A stretch of DNA of 64,000 bases from Nematostella vectensis (lineage: Eukaryota; Cnidaria; Anthozoa; Actiniaria; Edwardsiidae): NCBI RefSeq assembly GCF_932526225.1, contig NC_064039.1, forward strand, positions 9,566,139 to 9,630,138, given 5' to 3'. The position numbers were made by a program, and so were the translations under genes. Of this stretch, positions 19,554-31,800 are shown piece after piece (position 1 is the first letter of the stretch; every line of letters starts with the position of its first letter). Under the pieces are notes generated by a model. It was not told where the DNA came from and did not search any database. It saw only the letters and a list, made by a program, of their open reading frames with translations.

Positions 19554-22500
19554 ATGGCAATGGAAGGTGCTGCAAATTGCATTAAGTACATGGTTTTTCT
19601 CTTCAACTTTATATTCTTTGTAAGTATTTTTCAGCAGTGACTTGCCTCATATGTGGTTATTGTTGGACACCCTGTTTTGAAATTCACTGTACCCATTAGA
19701 AATGCAGCCTTGAATAGCCAAGGGGGGATGCTAAATCATAGGTATCCTATGGAAAAAGCATAGTATTTTTAGATTCCTTAATAAGAAATAAGAAATGACC
19801 CACTTTTTGGCTGCCAAGTGGGGGGTGCATGTGCACCCCCTGTATATGTGCCTCTAATCCTAAAATCTGCTGTATATGAGGTTCTTCTCCACTTAACCAT
19901 ATGTGCTGACAGTTATGGGCCCCTTGTCTTGGGCAGGGTGCATGTTTTGGCTGACAGTGTTGCTAGAGACACATTCTCCGTTCATATCAGGATACTCTGG
20001 TGCTAAAACAATGTATAAATCGTTAATTTTAAAAAATCTTCAAGCATCAACTGAAAGCCGTCAGATTATGCTAACCTTTAAAAATATTTTCTCCCTAGCT
20101 TGGAGGAGTTGGGTTGATGGGTGTGGGAATCTACGTACAGCTGAAAATTGGAGACTATGTTGAGTTACAGTCAGTAAAGTATATCACCGGCTCAATCATC
20201 ATCATAGCCGTGGGAGCATTCATTGCTCTTGTCTCATTCTTTGGGTGCTGTGGTGCCATCAAGGAGCACAGATGCTTGCTGGCCACTGTAAGTGCAGATG
20301 ATTTTCACATGGCTGTGTTTTTTCCTACTCTTCCTATTTTCTCCCAACTAGCCTCGTATTAAAAGATAGCCAACACCATAAACAACAAGACTTTCCGAGT
20401 TCTTCTATACAATAAACATTTGACCATGTATGATTGCTCTCTTTCAGTTCTTTGCATTGCTTTTCATCATCCTTGCGGTGGAGATTACTGGAACAGCATT
20501 GGGTTATGTCTACCGCAACAAGGTATAGTTGATAGCTAGTATACTGTAGGTTATCATATGGTTTCAATTTTTATTTGGAAATAATTTGCATGATTTAGTT
20601 TTTAAAAGATCAAATTGCACGAACTGCCTTTTTTTAGTTTTCTATTGTTTTAATAATTTGTAAAGCCAATCAGTGTCCAGTAATACTGCACTTAATTTCC
20701 TGAAAACTGCACTGCTCTCAGCCAATCAGAATCGAGTAATTTTGCAATCTATTTTAAAGAATGTATTCCACAAATAATTTATTATGCTCATAATAAAAGG
20801 TGAAAGCTCAAAATAGGGGGTCCCCTGAGGCTCACCCCTTCCCAATCGGTATACCAGTGTCACCCCCATGGCTATGTCCTCCCCCCTCTCTTTGGTATGC
20901 CCTTGTCAAAATTACCAGATATTGATTTTATTGCCACAATCCTTGTAGGTGGAGGAACAGCTTGGAAAAGACATGAATGATACCATTGTTTCATATGGCG
21001 AGAAAGGCAAGGAAGGCATCACCGATGCTTATGACGCAATCCAGAAGAAAGTAAGGTTTTGATATTGAGTGCATTGTTTAGGATAGTGAGACATGAAGAT
21101 ACCCCTTTTGTTCTTTTTGTTTGTAATTTTACGAATCATTGTCTCTTGCCTAAATACAATACAATACAATAATTCTTGTTTATCGAGGGTAGCATATTAA
21201 CCTAACATTTGGCCCTCGTAAGTATTGTAAGCACTGTTACTGGGGGTAGTCACTGGCAGAGGGTTTATTGCATCCCCAGTAACATCCCTTCTGTTCAGGT
21301 TAGTGTAGTGCAGCTTGAAGAGACGGGACCTCTGGTTTAGTGTCCTTATCCGGGAAGACTGGAAACATGTCACTTGTGACACAAATTCGAATCGAGGCAG
21401 GAACCTGGAAAAAATCCCCAGTTTGAGACAGGGTTCACTAATGCACTAGGCCACCCGTGCTTCCACGAACAGCATGTTGTATGCCTGATTAAACACTACT
21501 TGATTTACAATTACCTTATCAGGTTTCATATAGAAAAGAGTCTTACTTGTAGAACAGGACAGGATAGCATTGGAAGCACAGAGGAGGTTTGTTAGTAATA
21601 TAGCAGAAATGGAAATGCAGGACAGATGGAAAATATTTATAATTGGCAATGGAAGGTGCCAATTATAAGATGTAGAATAGTGCAGGTATATGTGCTTATG
21701 TGATAGAAAAAAAGGTTGCAATGATAATGACAAGTCTGGGTATTACAGTTATTCCTTAGTGATCTCCACTGTGCATAAGGTTTGCTTTTCATTTGTCCAA
21801 TTCATTCCACTAGGAAAAATGCTGTGGCATTAATGGCTTCAAAGATTGGCAAAGGTCATATTACACCAAGGGAAACCACAGCATTGTGCCTGATAGTTGC
21901 TGCAAAACCGTGTCAAAGGGCTGCGGAATCAATTTCAAAGAGAATGACATCTACACCAAGGTATTCTATTTTACTGGCTTTGAAGGACATTTACTTTAAA
22001 TTCTGGTGCCTCAAGTTAGAGATCTAAAGCGAAAGCCTGTTTAAGCAAAAGAAATATCTTGTTTTTAATAAGAGAAAAGAAACAACAGCAGATTATGGAT
22101 CTGTCTGGTTTCCTAATTGTTGTTCTTACTGACCATTTAATGTTTGATGAATGATGATGTGAAATACAGCATTTTCATGTCACCATTTCTCTTCTGCAAA
22201 ATGCCAATGAGCTATACTCAATAGGGCCATTTTTTTATTGTGATATCAAATAACATATAATGTTAGAACAAGCTTTTAATGGTTTTTTATTCTCTCTTTC
22301 ATCAGGGATGCTTTGATACTGTGAAGACACTTCTGAAGGACAACCTGATAATCATTGGTGGTATTGGTATTGGGGTTGCTGTCATCCAGGTAGGGGTCAA
22401 GACTTGTGCATTAGATAAGGGTATTGCCTATCAAGAGTTTTATTTATTTTTACTTTATATGGAAAGAAAGTATCATAAATTAGATCCCACCCAACCTACT

Positions 22501-22850
22501 TGAATGTTTTTAGACTTCAGAAATGGTTATCAGTGTCTTCTTTGTAGTTGCTTGAATCTGGAGATACAGCTTAAATTTTGCAAGAAAACTTCAAATTAAG
22601 CTTTAATAAAATAATATATATCTTATATGATTTATAATAACTTGTACTAACTATTTAGCTGAAGGTAATGGTAGTGCTTTTTGAGAATTGTCTTGTATAT
22701 GGCACCAATTCATCATCAGTTCCCTCTTTCTAATAGCATGGTCCCTTGAATGACACTGAGATTAATATTTTCCCTTTCTTTCAGATTCTGGCCATGATCT
22801 TTGCTATGGTGCTTGTCTGTAAGATTGGAGCCCAGTCCGAGTATGCCTGA
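19554..22850 (+). CDS. Tetraspanin, copy 1
   Basis: Four-pass membrane organiser, 242 residues. Exons: 19554-19619, 20099-20287, 20448-20522, 20949-21050, 21814-21960, 22306-22389, 22785-22850. Every junction is in phase 0. TM1 spans the first junction, TM2 (ITGSIIIIAVGAFIALVSFF) ends in FGCCGAIKE, TM3 is FFALLFIILAVEITGTALGY, and TM4 is in the last two exons. The large extracellular loop carries the hallmark CCG, PDSCC and two further cysteines (six in all). The C-terminal tail is GAQSEYA. It is about 70% identical by hand count to the next gene downstream, with the same exon lengths (66/189/75/102/147/84/66). The orthology group within tetraspanins was not determined. Confidence 0.95.
19690..19860. 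repeat. Dispersed repeat, family A
   Basis: Intronic segment containing tatggaaaaagcatagtatt, cactttttggctgccaag and gcaccccctgt. Closely similar words in the same order recur at 41687-41800, so this is an interspersed repeat fragment. Confidence 0.7.
21125..21475. repeat. Possible interspersed-repeat fragment in tetraspanin 1 intron
   Basis: Starts with an (aatac)n run and continues with ctggtttagtgtccttatcc and gaagactggaaacatgtcac, phrasing that looks like a cnidarian interspersed repeat. No second copy lies in the window, so the call rests on texture only. Confidence 0.3.
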
Positions 22851-25800
22851 GTATACATTCAGTGCAAGCTTATTTACACCAAGGAAATAGTATACCCCAT
22901 GTAGATTAGACTAGCTAATTGTAATCTATAACATGCTGCAATGAACCCATTCGCCATCCAGCTAATGTTTTTAAGCTTTTTTTATACACATTCTATTTTT
23001 TTGTCTCACATCCAAAGATTAAAAAGCAGTGTTTTTCAGCAACGGGGCTTGTCACATCAGCAAGTCCCCTCCCCCTCCCCCACAGGATTTCATCACATAA
23101 TTTCCTTCTGATATTGGGTTAAAACAATAACAAAGGTGTGTCTGACTAAGGCTCTTTAAAATGGCAGACACAAAAATTCAACATAGCTTATAGCTCAGAA
23201 TAAGGGCTCCCTGTTGCTTTCAGAGTCTATTCGGGAGGTATACTCAGTAGCCAGTCATTCGCCTTTTTTTAACTTTGTTTCACGTCTTCTGCTGTCTTGT
23301 TATTAGTTTTTATGAGACCTTTTTCTAGTGTTTGTGCGCTTGCACAAAAAAGACAGAGTGACTTTAGAAACTTTTAGTTAATATTTATACGCAAAAGATT
23401 TTTTACTTTGTAATGTCTCTGTGAATGACTCTAAAATGAATTTGTCATATGTTTTAAACTAAAACAAAAAAGTAGGAATTTGATTGGCTAATGTTATAGG
23501 GATGATGTCCCTGAGTCATCTAGGAAGTTGTTATAACCATAATAAAATGTTTTTTTTTTTTTTTGTAAAGTATGCATCCTATTAAGGCATAGGATCCAGT
23601 CAACTACATATAATATAACCTCAAGAAATGTTTCAATTAATCTGTGAGTTTGTAACTAGGAGTGGTATACAAATAAGACCAGAGGAAAAGAGTGATTGAA
23701 AAGTTGCTGTAACTCACGATTTCATGTTGAATGTATACATGACACAAATAAACTTTTAATAATAAAGGTACAGAGAAAAAGTGTTTTTTAAGGCAAAGGG
23801 CAAATGCTTATTCTGGTGTCACCGGGGAATAGTTCTGTGTTTATTTGCATTTAGAAAGGTACAAAAAGAACGGCGTTTTTTTGGGGTCTTAAGTCTACTG
23901 TAATTGTGGTATGACTAGAAAAACTACGGATGAACACCCCCCTTCCTCTAACCTGGTGAAACCCGACCAGGTGAGGATTTTATCCCCACTTGGTGGATTT
24001 CTATTTTGCCAACCCGTACCTGCTAAGTTTTTAGACTCTCCCTGGCAGTTTCCGTCTCCCTGCTACAATTTCTCTCTGACCTGGTGGTCAGAAAAAATAG
24101 ACGGAGACTAAACCCCTTGGAAAATTCCACCGAATTTGCCAACCTGGTGTGCTTTTTACGGAAAACCTACCGGAAAATTATTACTCGCCAAGTCTGTTAC
24201 AGAGAGGTGTTCTCTGTGTAGAATAACTAGGTTGTCTGCGAATGCATGGCGGATTTTCGAAAATATGTCATGGTGTGTTTTTTGCCGCTATAAAAACAGA
24301 ATTGACTTTTCGAAAGGGGGGGGGGGGGGGGCAAGCCAAAAATACAGTAATTGTAAAATACTAAACAGAACTTATATAATAATAATGATTAAATGTTTAT
24401 TATACCCAACCCTATTGCAGTTAGAGCTGAATTACAGGAAGAGCGCCAACAAACTTACGTTCATTGATTCCACAAATCGTTCATTGTTTTATTGCGTTAA
24501 AGATTTATGGCACTATTTTCTTCTATAAGCGAAAATGAGTAAAAGAACATCACTCAAAAAGCCCAACACAAATAAATTGACCACACAAAACAAGAACAAA
24601 AGGTCTAGTAGCGGAGAGGGGTGGTTTGGCTTCGATTTGTGTGGTAACCCTCGCCATCCGGACCTTACTGCATGGATGTTGAAAACATATTTATAACCTG
24701 GTTATTGAGAAAAGGTTATTCGTGTGGGATGCAATAGAAGAAACGATCATATTATTGCACCACTTTCGAGCGTGTTGATGAAAAACATTTAAGTAGTTCC
24801 GGTCAGCGGTTTTAAATGATTCAACTTCCGGGCTCTCGAAAGAAAGAAGAGAGGGAGTTTGGGTCTCCAGTTGAAAATAAATAATATAATAGCATTAATA
24901 ATTCTTGGCATAAAATATTATTTATATCTTTCTATATCAAAAAGAGCATTTTTTCATACTAGGGGGAACTACAATCGCTCACTTCACAGTGAATGTAAAT
25001 AACAACTCCACAAACAGATAAGAAGGTATTTTATTATATTTTTCGTCACATTTTGTTTTATTGTAACGTGCCATATATTTACAGTAACTATAAATGAAAC
25101 ACGTGAAATACAACATTAGCTTGGGAAACCTGTGGTTTAAAATGACGCTATTCTTTAGCGCGCACGTGAAAATAACGAAACCTGAACAAGTTTTTTGCTT
25201 CAAAATCGCTTCATTCTCTATTTCTTATCTGTCCAATCACCAGGGATGATTTGAAATTTAGGTTTCTTTGCACTATTGATGTTTAACCCATTATTTCTAA
25301 CTTGATCATATCTCTTTAGCCTCTTTTTTGCTACTTTTTATGATCATGCGCGTGCCTTTTCTACCGCAGGTCCTTGTGAGTCTCTTTGGCCTGGCCGTAG
25401 CCGGCGGCCTCTCTCAGACAACATTTCCTTACTACGACCACAATTCAATGGATTGTTGTACGTTCTTCATAGTGGGAATACTTTATAGTAATTCCATTTT
25501 CCTAGCACGCAACAGAAAAGGACGATCTTTTTTTCTAACGTGGACGTGATTGATGAAAGGAAATCACGTGACAAGAAATTCTCCCTTGTGGGGAGGACCA
25601 GGGGTTGAAACTTGATTCATGTGGTCAACAAACCTTTCACTCAAGCGAGCCAAAAACGGAGAACAGAAACCTCTAGCAGGTAAAAATGAAGCGGGAGTTT
25701 TCACTTAAAGCGTGTTAAACAAGTTTATACGTCTTTTAAGCAACGTTTGGTTGAATGTTTCGGGAAATAGAAATTATAACGTAGCTCAGTGAAATGAGTG

Positions 25801-26460
25801 TGCTGTCTTCCACTTTCTTTCGGTCGGGCATCCTTTTGCTAGCTGCAAGTACGAACACGACTGAATTAGACCGAAAGATATAATCTCACTTTATGTCTAT
25901 TAATCTCATTTAAAAAAATTTCATTTGCTGTGGACAGAACGTGTTTTTTTGAAAATATTTAATCACGGAAAAATCACGCGTTTTCCTTTAGTTCAACCGT
26001 TTCGTTTGATTACTTAAGTTATTTGGAGTTTGATCAGAGGAGTTTGGTTTTGTAACCGCCCATCAAACAGATTACATTTCACTCACAATCAAATTACACA
26101 ATTAATAGTTTCCCAATAGTTTTATATTTCAAAATTGATTTACGATGCGAAGTAATGTTCTTGGTATGCAGCGGCGTAGCCTGGATTTTTAACAGGAGGG
26201 GTGCAAAAGGACCTTTGAAGGCATTTTCTCCTGTATTTTAGATAATGCCTCATACATTTACTGTATTTTTTGCTGCTTGAAGGGGGGCCCCGGGCCCCCT
26301 GTGCCACCCCCCTGGCTTCGCCCCTGGTATGGTAATATTTTGTCTGTCCAAAAATGCTATCCTAATAGTAATATTACAACTTTGTTCCTATAAAGAGCAG
26401 CATTTATTCAATTGTTTTATTCAATGATTTTCTAGATACAGCAAAAGAACAGAATTCAAC
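22851..26460. other. Tetraspanin 1 - tetraspanin 2 interval
   Basis: 3.6 kb. It holds the tetraspanin 1 3' UTR with candidate AATAAA at 23541 and 23761, a poly-G run near 24317-24331, and a G/C-rich dispersed repeat at 26165-26330. A possible leader-exon donor (gcag|gtaaaa, GT at 25680) precedes tetraspanin 2. The tetraspanin 2 leader acceptor (tctag, AG at 26434-26435) feeds a 25-base UTR piece before the ATG at 26461. No further gene is supported. Confidence 0.55.
26165..26330. repeat. G/C-rich dispersed repeat fragment
   Basis: Begins gcggcgtagcctggattttt and ends ctggcttcgcccctgg, with a ggggggccccgggcccc core. Shorter relatives occur near 1250-1330. No coding capacity. Confidence 0.55.
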
Positions 26461-28983
26461 ATGGCAATGGAAGGGGCAGCAAAATGCATCAAGCGAACAT
26501 TGTTTTTCTTCAACTTCATCTTCTTTGTATGTACTAAGACCATTCTACAACTACAGCAGTTTATATAATTAGCCATATTACAATATTGATGACGCTCATT
26601 TTGAATCTCATTTTGAAAGAAAAAAACATTTATTGGATACCATGCATTTTGAATGCCATCTATATCATCAATGTCATAGCCGTAGCAGGCCTCGAATTAT
26701 GGGGTAGGGGGAGGCACGGTACAGAAAAAATAAGAAAACATTGGGTGACACAGCCACGACCCTACTGGTCATATAAATCTTGAAAATATTGGGGCTCACG
26801 TGCCCCCAGTGCCCCACCCCCTGCTATGACCCTGAATGTATATCTATAGCATTCCTGTATTTCTATGATTGACACTCAATCTATTACAAATACAATTTCA
26901 CCAGCTGGCCGGCCTTGGCTTGATGGCTGTTGGAATTTATGTACAGCTGAAAACTGGAGACTATATTGATCTACAGTCAGTAAAATATGCCACTGGTTAT
27001 ATCATCGTAATTGCTGCTGGTGCACTCATTGCCCTGATCTCCTTCTTTGGGTGCTGTGGTGCCATCAAAGAGAGCCGTTGTTTGCTAGCTGCTGTAAGTG
27101 TAATGATTGTTCATGCTGTTTACTTGATAACCTGTCAAGTATACTCCAAGGATTTGAGGGAGGGGCTAGGGTTGTAACTTGTGGTAGTTGATAACTTATG
27201 TGTTCACATTCTTGTCCTTTCTCACATATAAAAATATGGCTACCCATTGTGGGGCCAGTGGTATTGCGACTATTAAACAGGATATTTCTTCAATTTGCAC
27301 ACAACCCCCATGGTATACACAGAGGCTATTGCACCAAACAGCTTTTAGGAGCCCTCCTCTTATTCCCCCCCCCCCCCCCTATCTCTATCTGGAGATGGCT
27401 AAAGATAATTGTATTTTGTATTTTCAGTTCTTTACCCTGCTTTTCATTATCCTTGCTACTGAGGCTGCAGGCACGGCACTGGGTTTTGTCTACCGTGACA
27501 AGGTATCTACTTTAGTAACAAACTATAAACACTTGGTGACAAAACGTCTTGAAGCACTACCGCTTTCAAAAGCCCAAAATTATGTCCTTCTTTCCTTCTA
27601 AGAGGACAGAGTCTTCACTGTTTTTATCTTTAAGCCTGCAACCTGAATTGGTGGTAAATTTAATAATGGTATAGTAAGCAATACATGGAAGGAACATTTT
27701 GACTGGTGGCTTATACATTTTGTAGGTCAACCAGAAGCTACGCCAAGATATGAACAACACTCTTGACAGTTACGGTCAGAAAGGAAAGGAAGGCATTACT
27801 CTTGCTTATGACTTGATCCAGAAAATGGTGAGCTAGTGATATTATCAAACAGTCAGTTAGCCAACCAAAGGCCATTAAGTCCCCGTAGCAGGGGATTGGG
27901 CAATAACTAGTAGGGGCATGGCTGTGCCCCCAGCTTCTGTGTCGTGCCTCCCCCCTCCCCCCCCCCCAATATATCAAGGCCTGCTACAGCTTTGGTCAGT
28001 CACTCTTTTGGTTGGTCTGTATAGCAGTCAGTTATCTGCTGGTCTGTCAGTTAGTTGATCACTCTTTTGGTTGATCTGTCAGTTGCTCATTCAGTCTGGC
28101 CAGTCAGTTAGTTGATCACTCTTTTGGTTGGTCTGTATAGCAGTCAGTCATTCTGCTGGTCTGTCAGTTAGTTGATCACTCTTTTGGTTGGTCTGTCAGT
28201 TGCTCATTGAGTCTGGCCAGTCAGTTAGTTGATCACTCTTTTGGTTGGTCTGTATAGCAGTCAGTCATTCTGCTGGTCTGTCAGTTAGTTGATCACTCTT
28301 TTGGTTGGTCTGTCAGTTGCTCATTCAGTCTGGCCAGTCAGAGGAGGCCTGTCCATCATTCATCTATTCATTTGTTTTTAAAAGCCTCAATTATTTAGCT
28401 AGTTTTACTTGATGGCTACCATTGACTGTGTTTCACCAGGAGAAGTGCTGTGGTATAAATGGATATGAAGACTGGCAACAAACCCCATTTGCTAATGGTA
28501 GTAGCACCTTAGTGCCTGATAGCTGCTGCAAAAAAGAAACCAAGGACTGTGGGTCTAACTTTGCTCAAGATGACATCAATACCAAGGTACTGTACCCATA
28601 AGCGTGGCCTCATTTTCCATAATCTTTTAGAGGCATGCTAGGATTAATTAGATTATTTCTACTTTAACTATATTTTTTAACTTGGGCTAGTGATTTTCAG
28701 GAAAATACAGTAAAATAATATTATCTTTTGGGATTATTTTAAAATTTTGCTTCAGGGATGTCTGGGTACTATCATGAAACTGCTAAAGGACAACTTGATG
28801 ATTGTTGGTGGTGTCGGAGTTGGTGTTGCTGTTATTCAGGTACTGTATTGGTAGAGTTATATAATTTTTTCTATGTATTTGAGGTAACTACAATGACAAT
28901 CTAACATTTTTTTCCAGATTCTGGCCATGACCTTCGCTATGGTGCTTATCTGTAAGATTGGAGCCCAGTCTGAGTATGCATGA
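26461..28983 (+). CDS. Tetraspanin, copy 2
   Basis: 242-residue four-pass protein and tandem paralogue of the preceding gene. Exons: 26461-26526, 26905-27093, 27428-27502, 27726-27827, 28440-28586, 28756-28839, 28918-28983, all phase 0. Features: FGCCGAIKE after TM2, CCGINGYEDW at the loop start, PDSCC, two further loop cysteines, TM4 across the last two exons, and the same GAQSEYA tail. Differences from copy 1 concentrate in the large extracellular loop (exons 4-5), while the TM3 and C-terminal exons are nearly invariant, the usual pattern when loop partners diverge. The poly(A) hexamer is at 29291-29296. Confidence 0.95.
26671..26830. repeat. Dispersed repeat, family B
   Basis: Shares words with 60055-60215 in the same order: atagc..agcagg, cacagccac, actggtcat, aatattgggg, tgcccc, and tgccccacc followed by ctgct. 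It lies in tetraspanin 2 intron 1. Confidence 0.7.
27990..28345. repeat. ~117-bp tandem repeat in tetraspanin 2 intron 4
   Basis: About three copies of a composite unit built from gatcactcttttggttggtc, tgtatagcagtcagt and ctggccagtcagttagtt. tctgtatagcag recurs at offsets of 116-117 bp. Confidence 0.9.
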
Positions 28984-29290
28984 TCATCAGGTTATATTTA
29001 AAAAATACAGTTTATATCCTATAAAGGATAAGCCAACACACTTTTCCTGAAACAATAGACTTAGGAAACACTTTTTTAAAAGTTTTATGAATGCTTTACT
29101 TCGCTAGCAGTTACTAACCTTTATATATGTAAATTACTCACTCTGCCGTGTGCCTTAGAGTCACATGGCAAAACATTTGTGAGATTTGGATTCATTTGTA
29201 GGAAATATTCCACCTCCATTTTCTCTATTTTTGCATAAGAGCATGTAGGGCTAAGCCTAACATTGCCTAAACTTGGGCAAGGAAGTTTTT

Positions 29291-29296
29291 AATAAA
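29291..29296 (+). terminator. Poly(A) signal for tetraspanin 2
   Basis: AATAAA 308 bp after the stop codon. Candidate - strand hexamers for the convergent CLOCK-like gene lie at 29361-29366 and 29400-29405, so the two 3' UTRs probably meet or overlap here. The interval 28984-29499 holds nothing else. Confidence 0.5.
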
Positions 29297-29499
29297 GAAA
29301 ACTTAAAAGCCCAACATTTGTGAGCATCTATTGTTCCATTACTTATATGCTAATAACTAGTTTATTTCTTGTGAAATTCAGTTCATTTTTTTAAGAAATT
29401 TTATTAATGAAATACTGTAAAATTAATAAATAGAATCTCGGATAAGGCTAAAAATGCAAGTAGAACCCTGCAATAAGCAAGAGTAGTTTTGAAAGATGC

Positions 29500-31515
29500 T
29501 TAATTTCTGGATGAACTGAATGGAAATTGGAATAACACCCCTGAGTCATCAGTCAAGGACTGACTACTGCAGACAATCATGTCTTCCAACTCATCATCGA
29601 TGTAAGCAGGGTTTGGGGTAGGCATAGAGAGAAAGTCCTTTCCAAGTGACATCTGTCCATTATTGGAGAAATCATCTGTGAGATCAGTCATTAAGTGCCT
29701 TAGCTGCTTGTCTCCTTGGAGTAGATTCAGGTTACTGAGATCAGAGTGAAGGTTTTCGTTATCAGGGTTTCTTGAGCCATTCTTATCTTCCATCTCCAGA
29801 TTCGATCCAGGCCCCCTGAGCTTCTGAATCTGCACATTGAACTCCCATAAGTCCTTATTTACCTCGATTTGCTTCTTTATCTTATTGAGCTCATGAATTT
29901 GGCGTTTTATGGACTCCTCTAGTAAAACATGCTTATCCTTGAGCTGTTCATGTAGTTTGTACTGTGTCGGTGAGAGCCCTTTTGGCAAGGGGAGGTTCCA
30001 TGGTGACTCTGCCTTTGACACAGGTTTTTCTTTTGGAAGATCCTCATCTGACCCAAAACCAGCATCAGAAACATCACTTGGCAACAAGGAATCCAAGACT
30101 TGGGATACAGAGGCCCCAGATGACATTAGCCTACTAGCTTTAAATGCATTACCACTTCCTAAGGCAGGGGACTTAACAAGTTCTCCGATCGAGCTTGGCT
30201 CTGATATAATGCTCCCTGGACTAAGTGGTTTTGAGTTTTGGGGTTCACTCCCTACTGATACAGCATCTGACATGGGCAAATCACTAAATGTGCTTTCCCC
30301 AGAGGACCTTGAGGGCATATCTGTTGGGCCAGAAGGACTACTGACTCCAGAAGTTTTAGAAATAAGTTGCTTCTGTTCTAGATTCTCAAAGCTCTGCAGG
30401 TCTTGTTGTAAAGTTCTGGCTTGGTTAGCAGTAACTTCTGCTTGGCTGGCCGTCGTGGAGGTGGCAATAATGAACTCAGGTCTGGAGTTCCATTGATTAT
30501 ATGAGATGTAACAACAGCTCCTTATCCAGAGATAGGCTTGCCCCTTGGTCAGAAATCGGTAATAACAAGTATTCACCCGACCTTTATAAACTAATATCTT
30601 GTGATAGCGTGTAATATTCTCTAAGTCATTCGGATGGATGTTCTGATACAGCGAGGAACCAACCAGCTCATTTGACATGTAACCTATCACAGACAGTCCA
30701 CGCTGGTCTAAATGAGTGAATTTCCAGTTCAAAGTTAAACGTGCGGTGAATTCCATTTTTTTTAAGCTTGGGGAAGACACTAACTTAGTTGGACGCTCAG
30801 TCTCTAGGCAACACAGTGTGACCAAATTCAGCTTCCGGGTTATTTCAGGTTTTGTTTTCATATCGTGACTTACGCCTTGCATGACATACGCCTGCGCTAT
30901 ACACCGCATCGCGGCGAACCCAGTAGAGTCCACGAGAGGACCATAACACATGCACAAGCTGAAATCAAAGAGGTCACTCAGTGGGGTGGCTGTGGCGCTA
31001 GACTCGGGGAGCCGATACATCACAAGTTCGTGTTCGTATAATCTCTGCAGTCGGACATCCATCGCCTCGCAATCCCTAGACTCTAAGTACTCGCTCAATC
31101 GAGTGTTTATAATTTTCTCTGGCAAATAGCCTAACTGAGATGTAATGTTATCAGAGACAAAACTAATAGACCCTGAACTGTCGATACTCATAATAAAACC
31201 ATCCATTGCTTCGATGATTAGTTGGCACAGCTCAGGATCACTCACAAACGGTGGCTGCCAACCTTCCCTTGGCTTTGAACAGCTCGCGGGCGACAAGTCC
31301 TTCTGGCTTTTCAGGCAAGCAATCGCTTTCTTCAGTACTGTGGACTTATCAACCTTGCGCGAGGATGGCGAAATGATAGACGCCAGTTCTCCGATAAGTA
31401 CGTTGAATCTATCCCGCCGTTTCTTTTCATTCATATTCCGATTAACTCGTTTACTTTCGGATATCTTCGGCCCGTGTTTATCGTCCATGCTTTCAATGCA
31501 GTCGTCCGCTTCCAT
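29500..31515 (-). CDS. CLOCK-like bHLH-PAS transcription factor, intronless
   Basis: 671 residues in one uninterrupted frame. The bHLH domain is at about 22-70 (RNMNEKKRRDRFNVLIGELA, then RKVDKSTVLKKAIACLKS), closest in memory to CLOCK/NPAS2. PAS-A is at about 97-210 (IEAMDGFIMSIDSSGSISFV) and PAS-B at about 255-355 (FTHLDQRGLSVIGYMSNEL, QNIHPNDLENITRYHKIL). A Ser/Pro-rich linker follows, then a coiled coil at about 520-560 (LKDKHVLLEESIKRQIHELN) where CLOCK/NPAS2 have a similar helix, and an acidic C-terminus. It should act in the nucleus as a dimer with a BMAL/cycle-type partner on E-boxes. Lack of introns is unusual for this family and suggests an old retrocopy or lineage-specific intron loss. 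No poly-Q tail. Assignment to CLOCK rather than a related bHLH-PAS class is likely but untested. Confidence 0.85.
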   Translation of the reverse strand: MEADDCIESMDDKHGPKISESKRVNRNMNEKKRRDRFNVLIGELASIISPSSRKVDKSTVLKKAIACLKSQKDLSPASCSKPREGWQPPFVSDPELCQLIIEAMDGFIMSIDSSGSISFVSDNITSQLGYLPEKIINTRLSEYLESRDCEAMDVRLQRLYEHELVMYRLPESSATATPLSDLFDFSLCMCYGPLVDSTGFAAMRCIAQAYVMQGVSHDMKTKPEITRKLNLVTLCCLETERPTKLVSSPSLKKMEFTARLTLNWKFTHLDQRGLSVIGYMSNELVGSSLYQNIHPNDLENITRYHKILVYKGRVNTCYYRFLTKGQAYLWIRSCCYISYNQWNSRPEFIIATSTTASQAEVTANQARTLQQDLQSFENLEQKQLISKTSGVSSPSGPTDMPSRSSGESTFSDLPMSDAVSVGSEPQNSKPLSPGSIISEPSSIGELVKSPALGSGNAFKASRLMSSGASVSQVLDSLLPSDVSDAGFGSDEDLPKEKPVSKAESPWNLPLPKGLSPTQYKLHEQLKDKHVLLEESIKRQIHELNKIKKQIEVNKDLWEFNVQIQKLRGPGSNLEMEDKNGSRNPDNENLHSDLSNLNLLQGDKQLRHLMTDLTDDFSNNGQMSLGKDFLSMPTPNPAYIDDELEDMIVCSSQSLTDDSGVLFQFPFSSSRN

Positions 31516-31734
31516 TTTGTCGTTGTCTTCCAGTTTTTCGCTAGCTACATTTGCTTGTCTTTATTATTCTGCCTCCGGATCTGTTCTGAGCCTTGAAGTT
31601 GTCGGCAATCTAATTTGAAATGCAAAACCACTTAGTGTGTAAGCCGGGAGCCAACGTTTACGTTTGAATGCATGTGACTTCAATACACATGTTCCGCGGT
31701 CGTTATATAACAACTCGCGCCTTCAAGCGCAATT

Positions 31735-31740
31735 CACGTG
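31735..31740. promoter_or_regulatory. Canonical E-box upstream of the CLOCK-like gene
   Basis: CACGTG about 220 bp upstream of the start codon of the - strand CLOCK-like gene, with a ttatataa word at 31704-31711. E-boxes are the binding site of CLOCK-type dimers. One 6-mer is weak evidence by itself. Confidence 0.3.
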
Positions 31741-31777
31741 TACTCGAAACATGTGACAGACAGGACTTCAGGGGCAG

Positions 31778-31800
31778 GGGGGGGGGGGGGGGGGGGAAGG
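31778..31800. repeat. Poly-G tract
   Basis: About 18 consecutive G followed by aagggggg, upstream of the CLOCK-like gene. Confidence 0.95.

Noticed and set aside
25328-25549. Frame with a hydrophobic stretch (VLVSLFGLAVAGGL) after a gcag
   Set aside because: A possible exon, but no partner exon, no matching family and no good donor; too weak to call.
29909-30496. 195-residue frame on the + strand
   Set aside because: Shadow of the CLOCK-like coding sequence; no domain.
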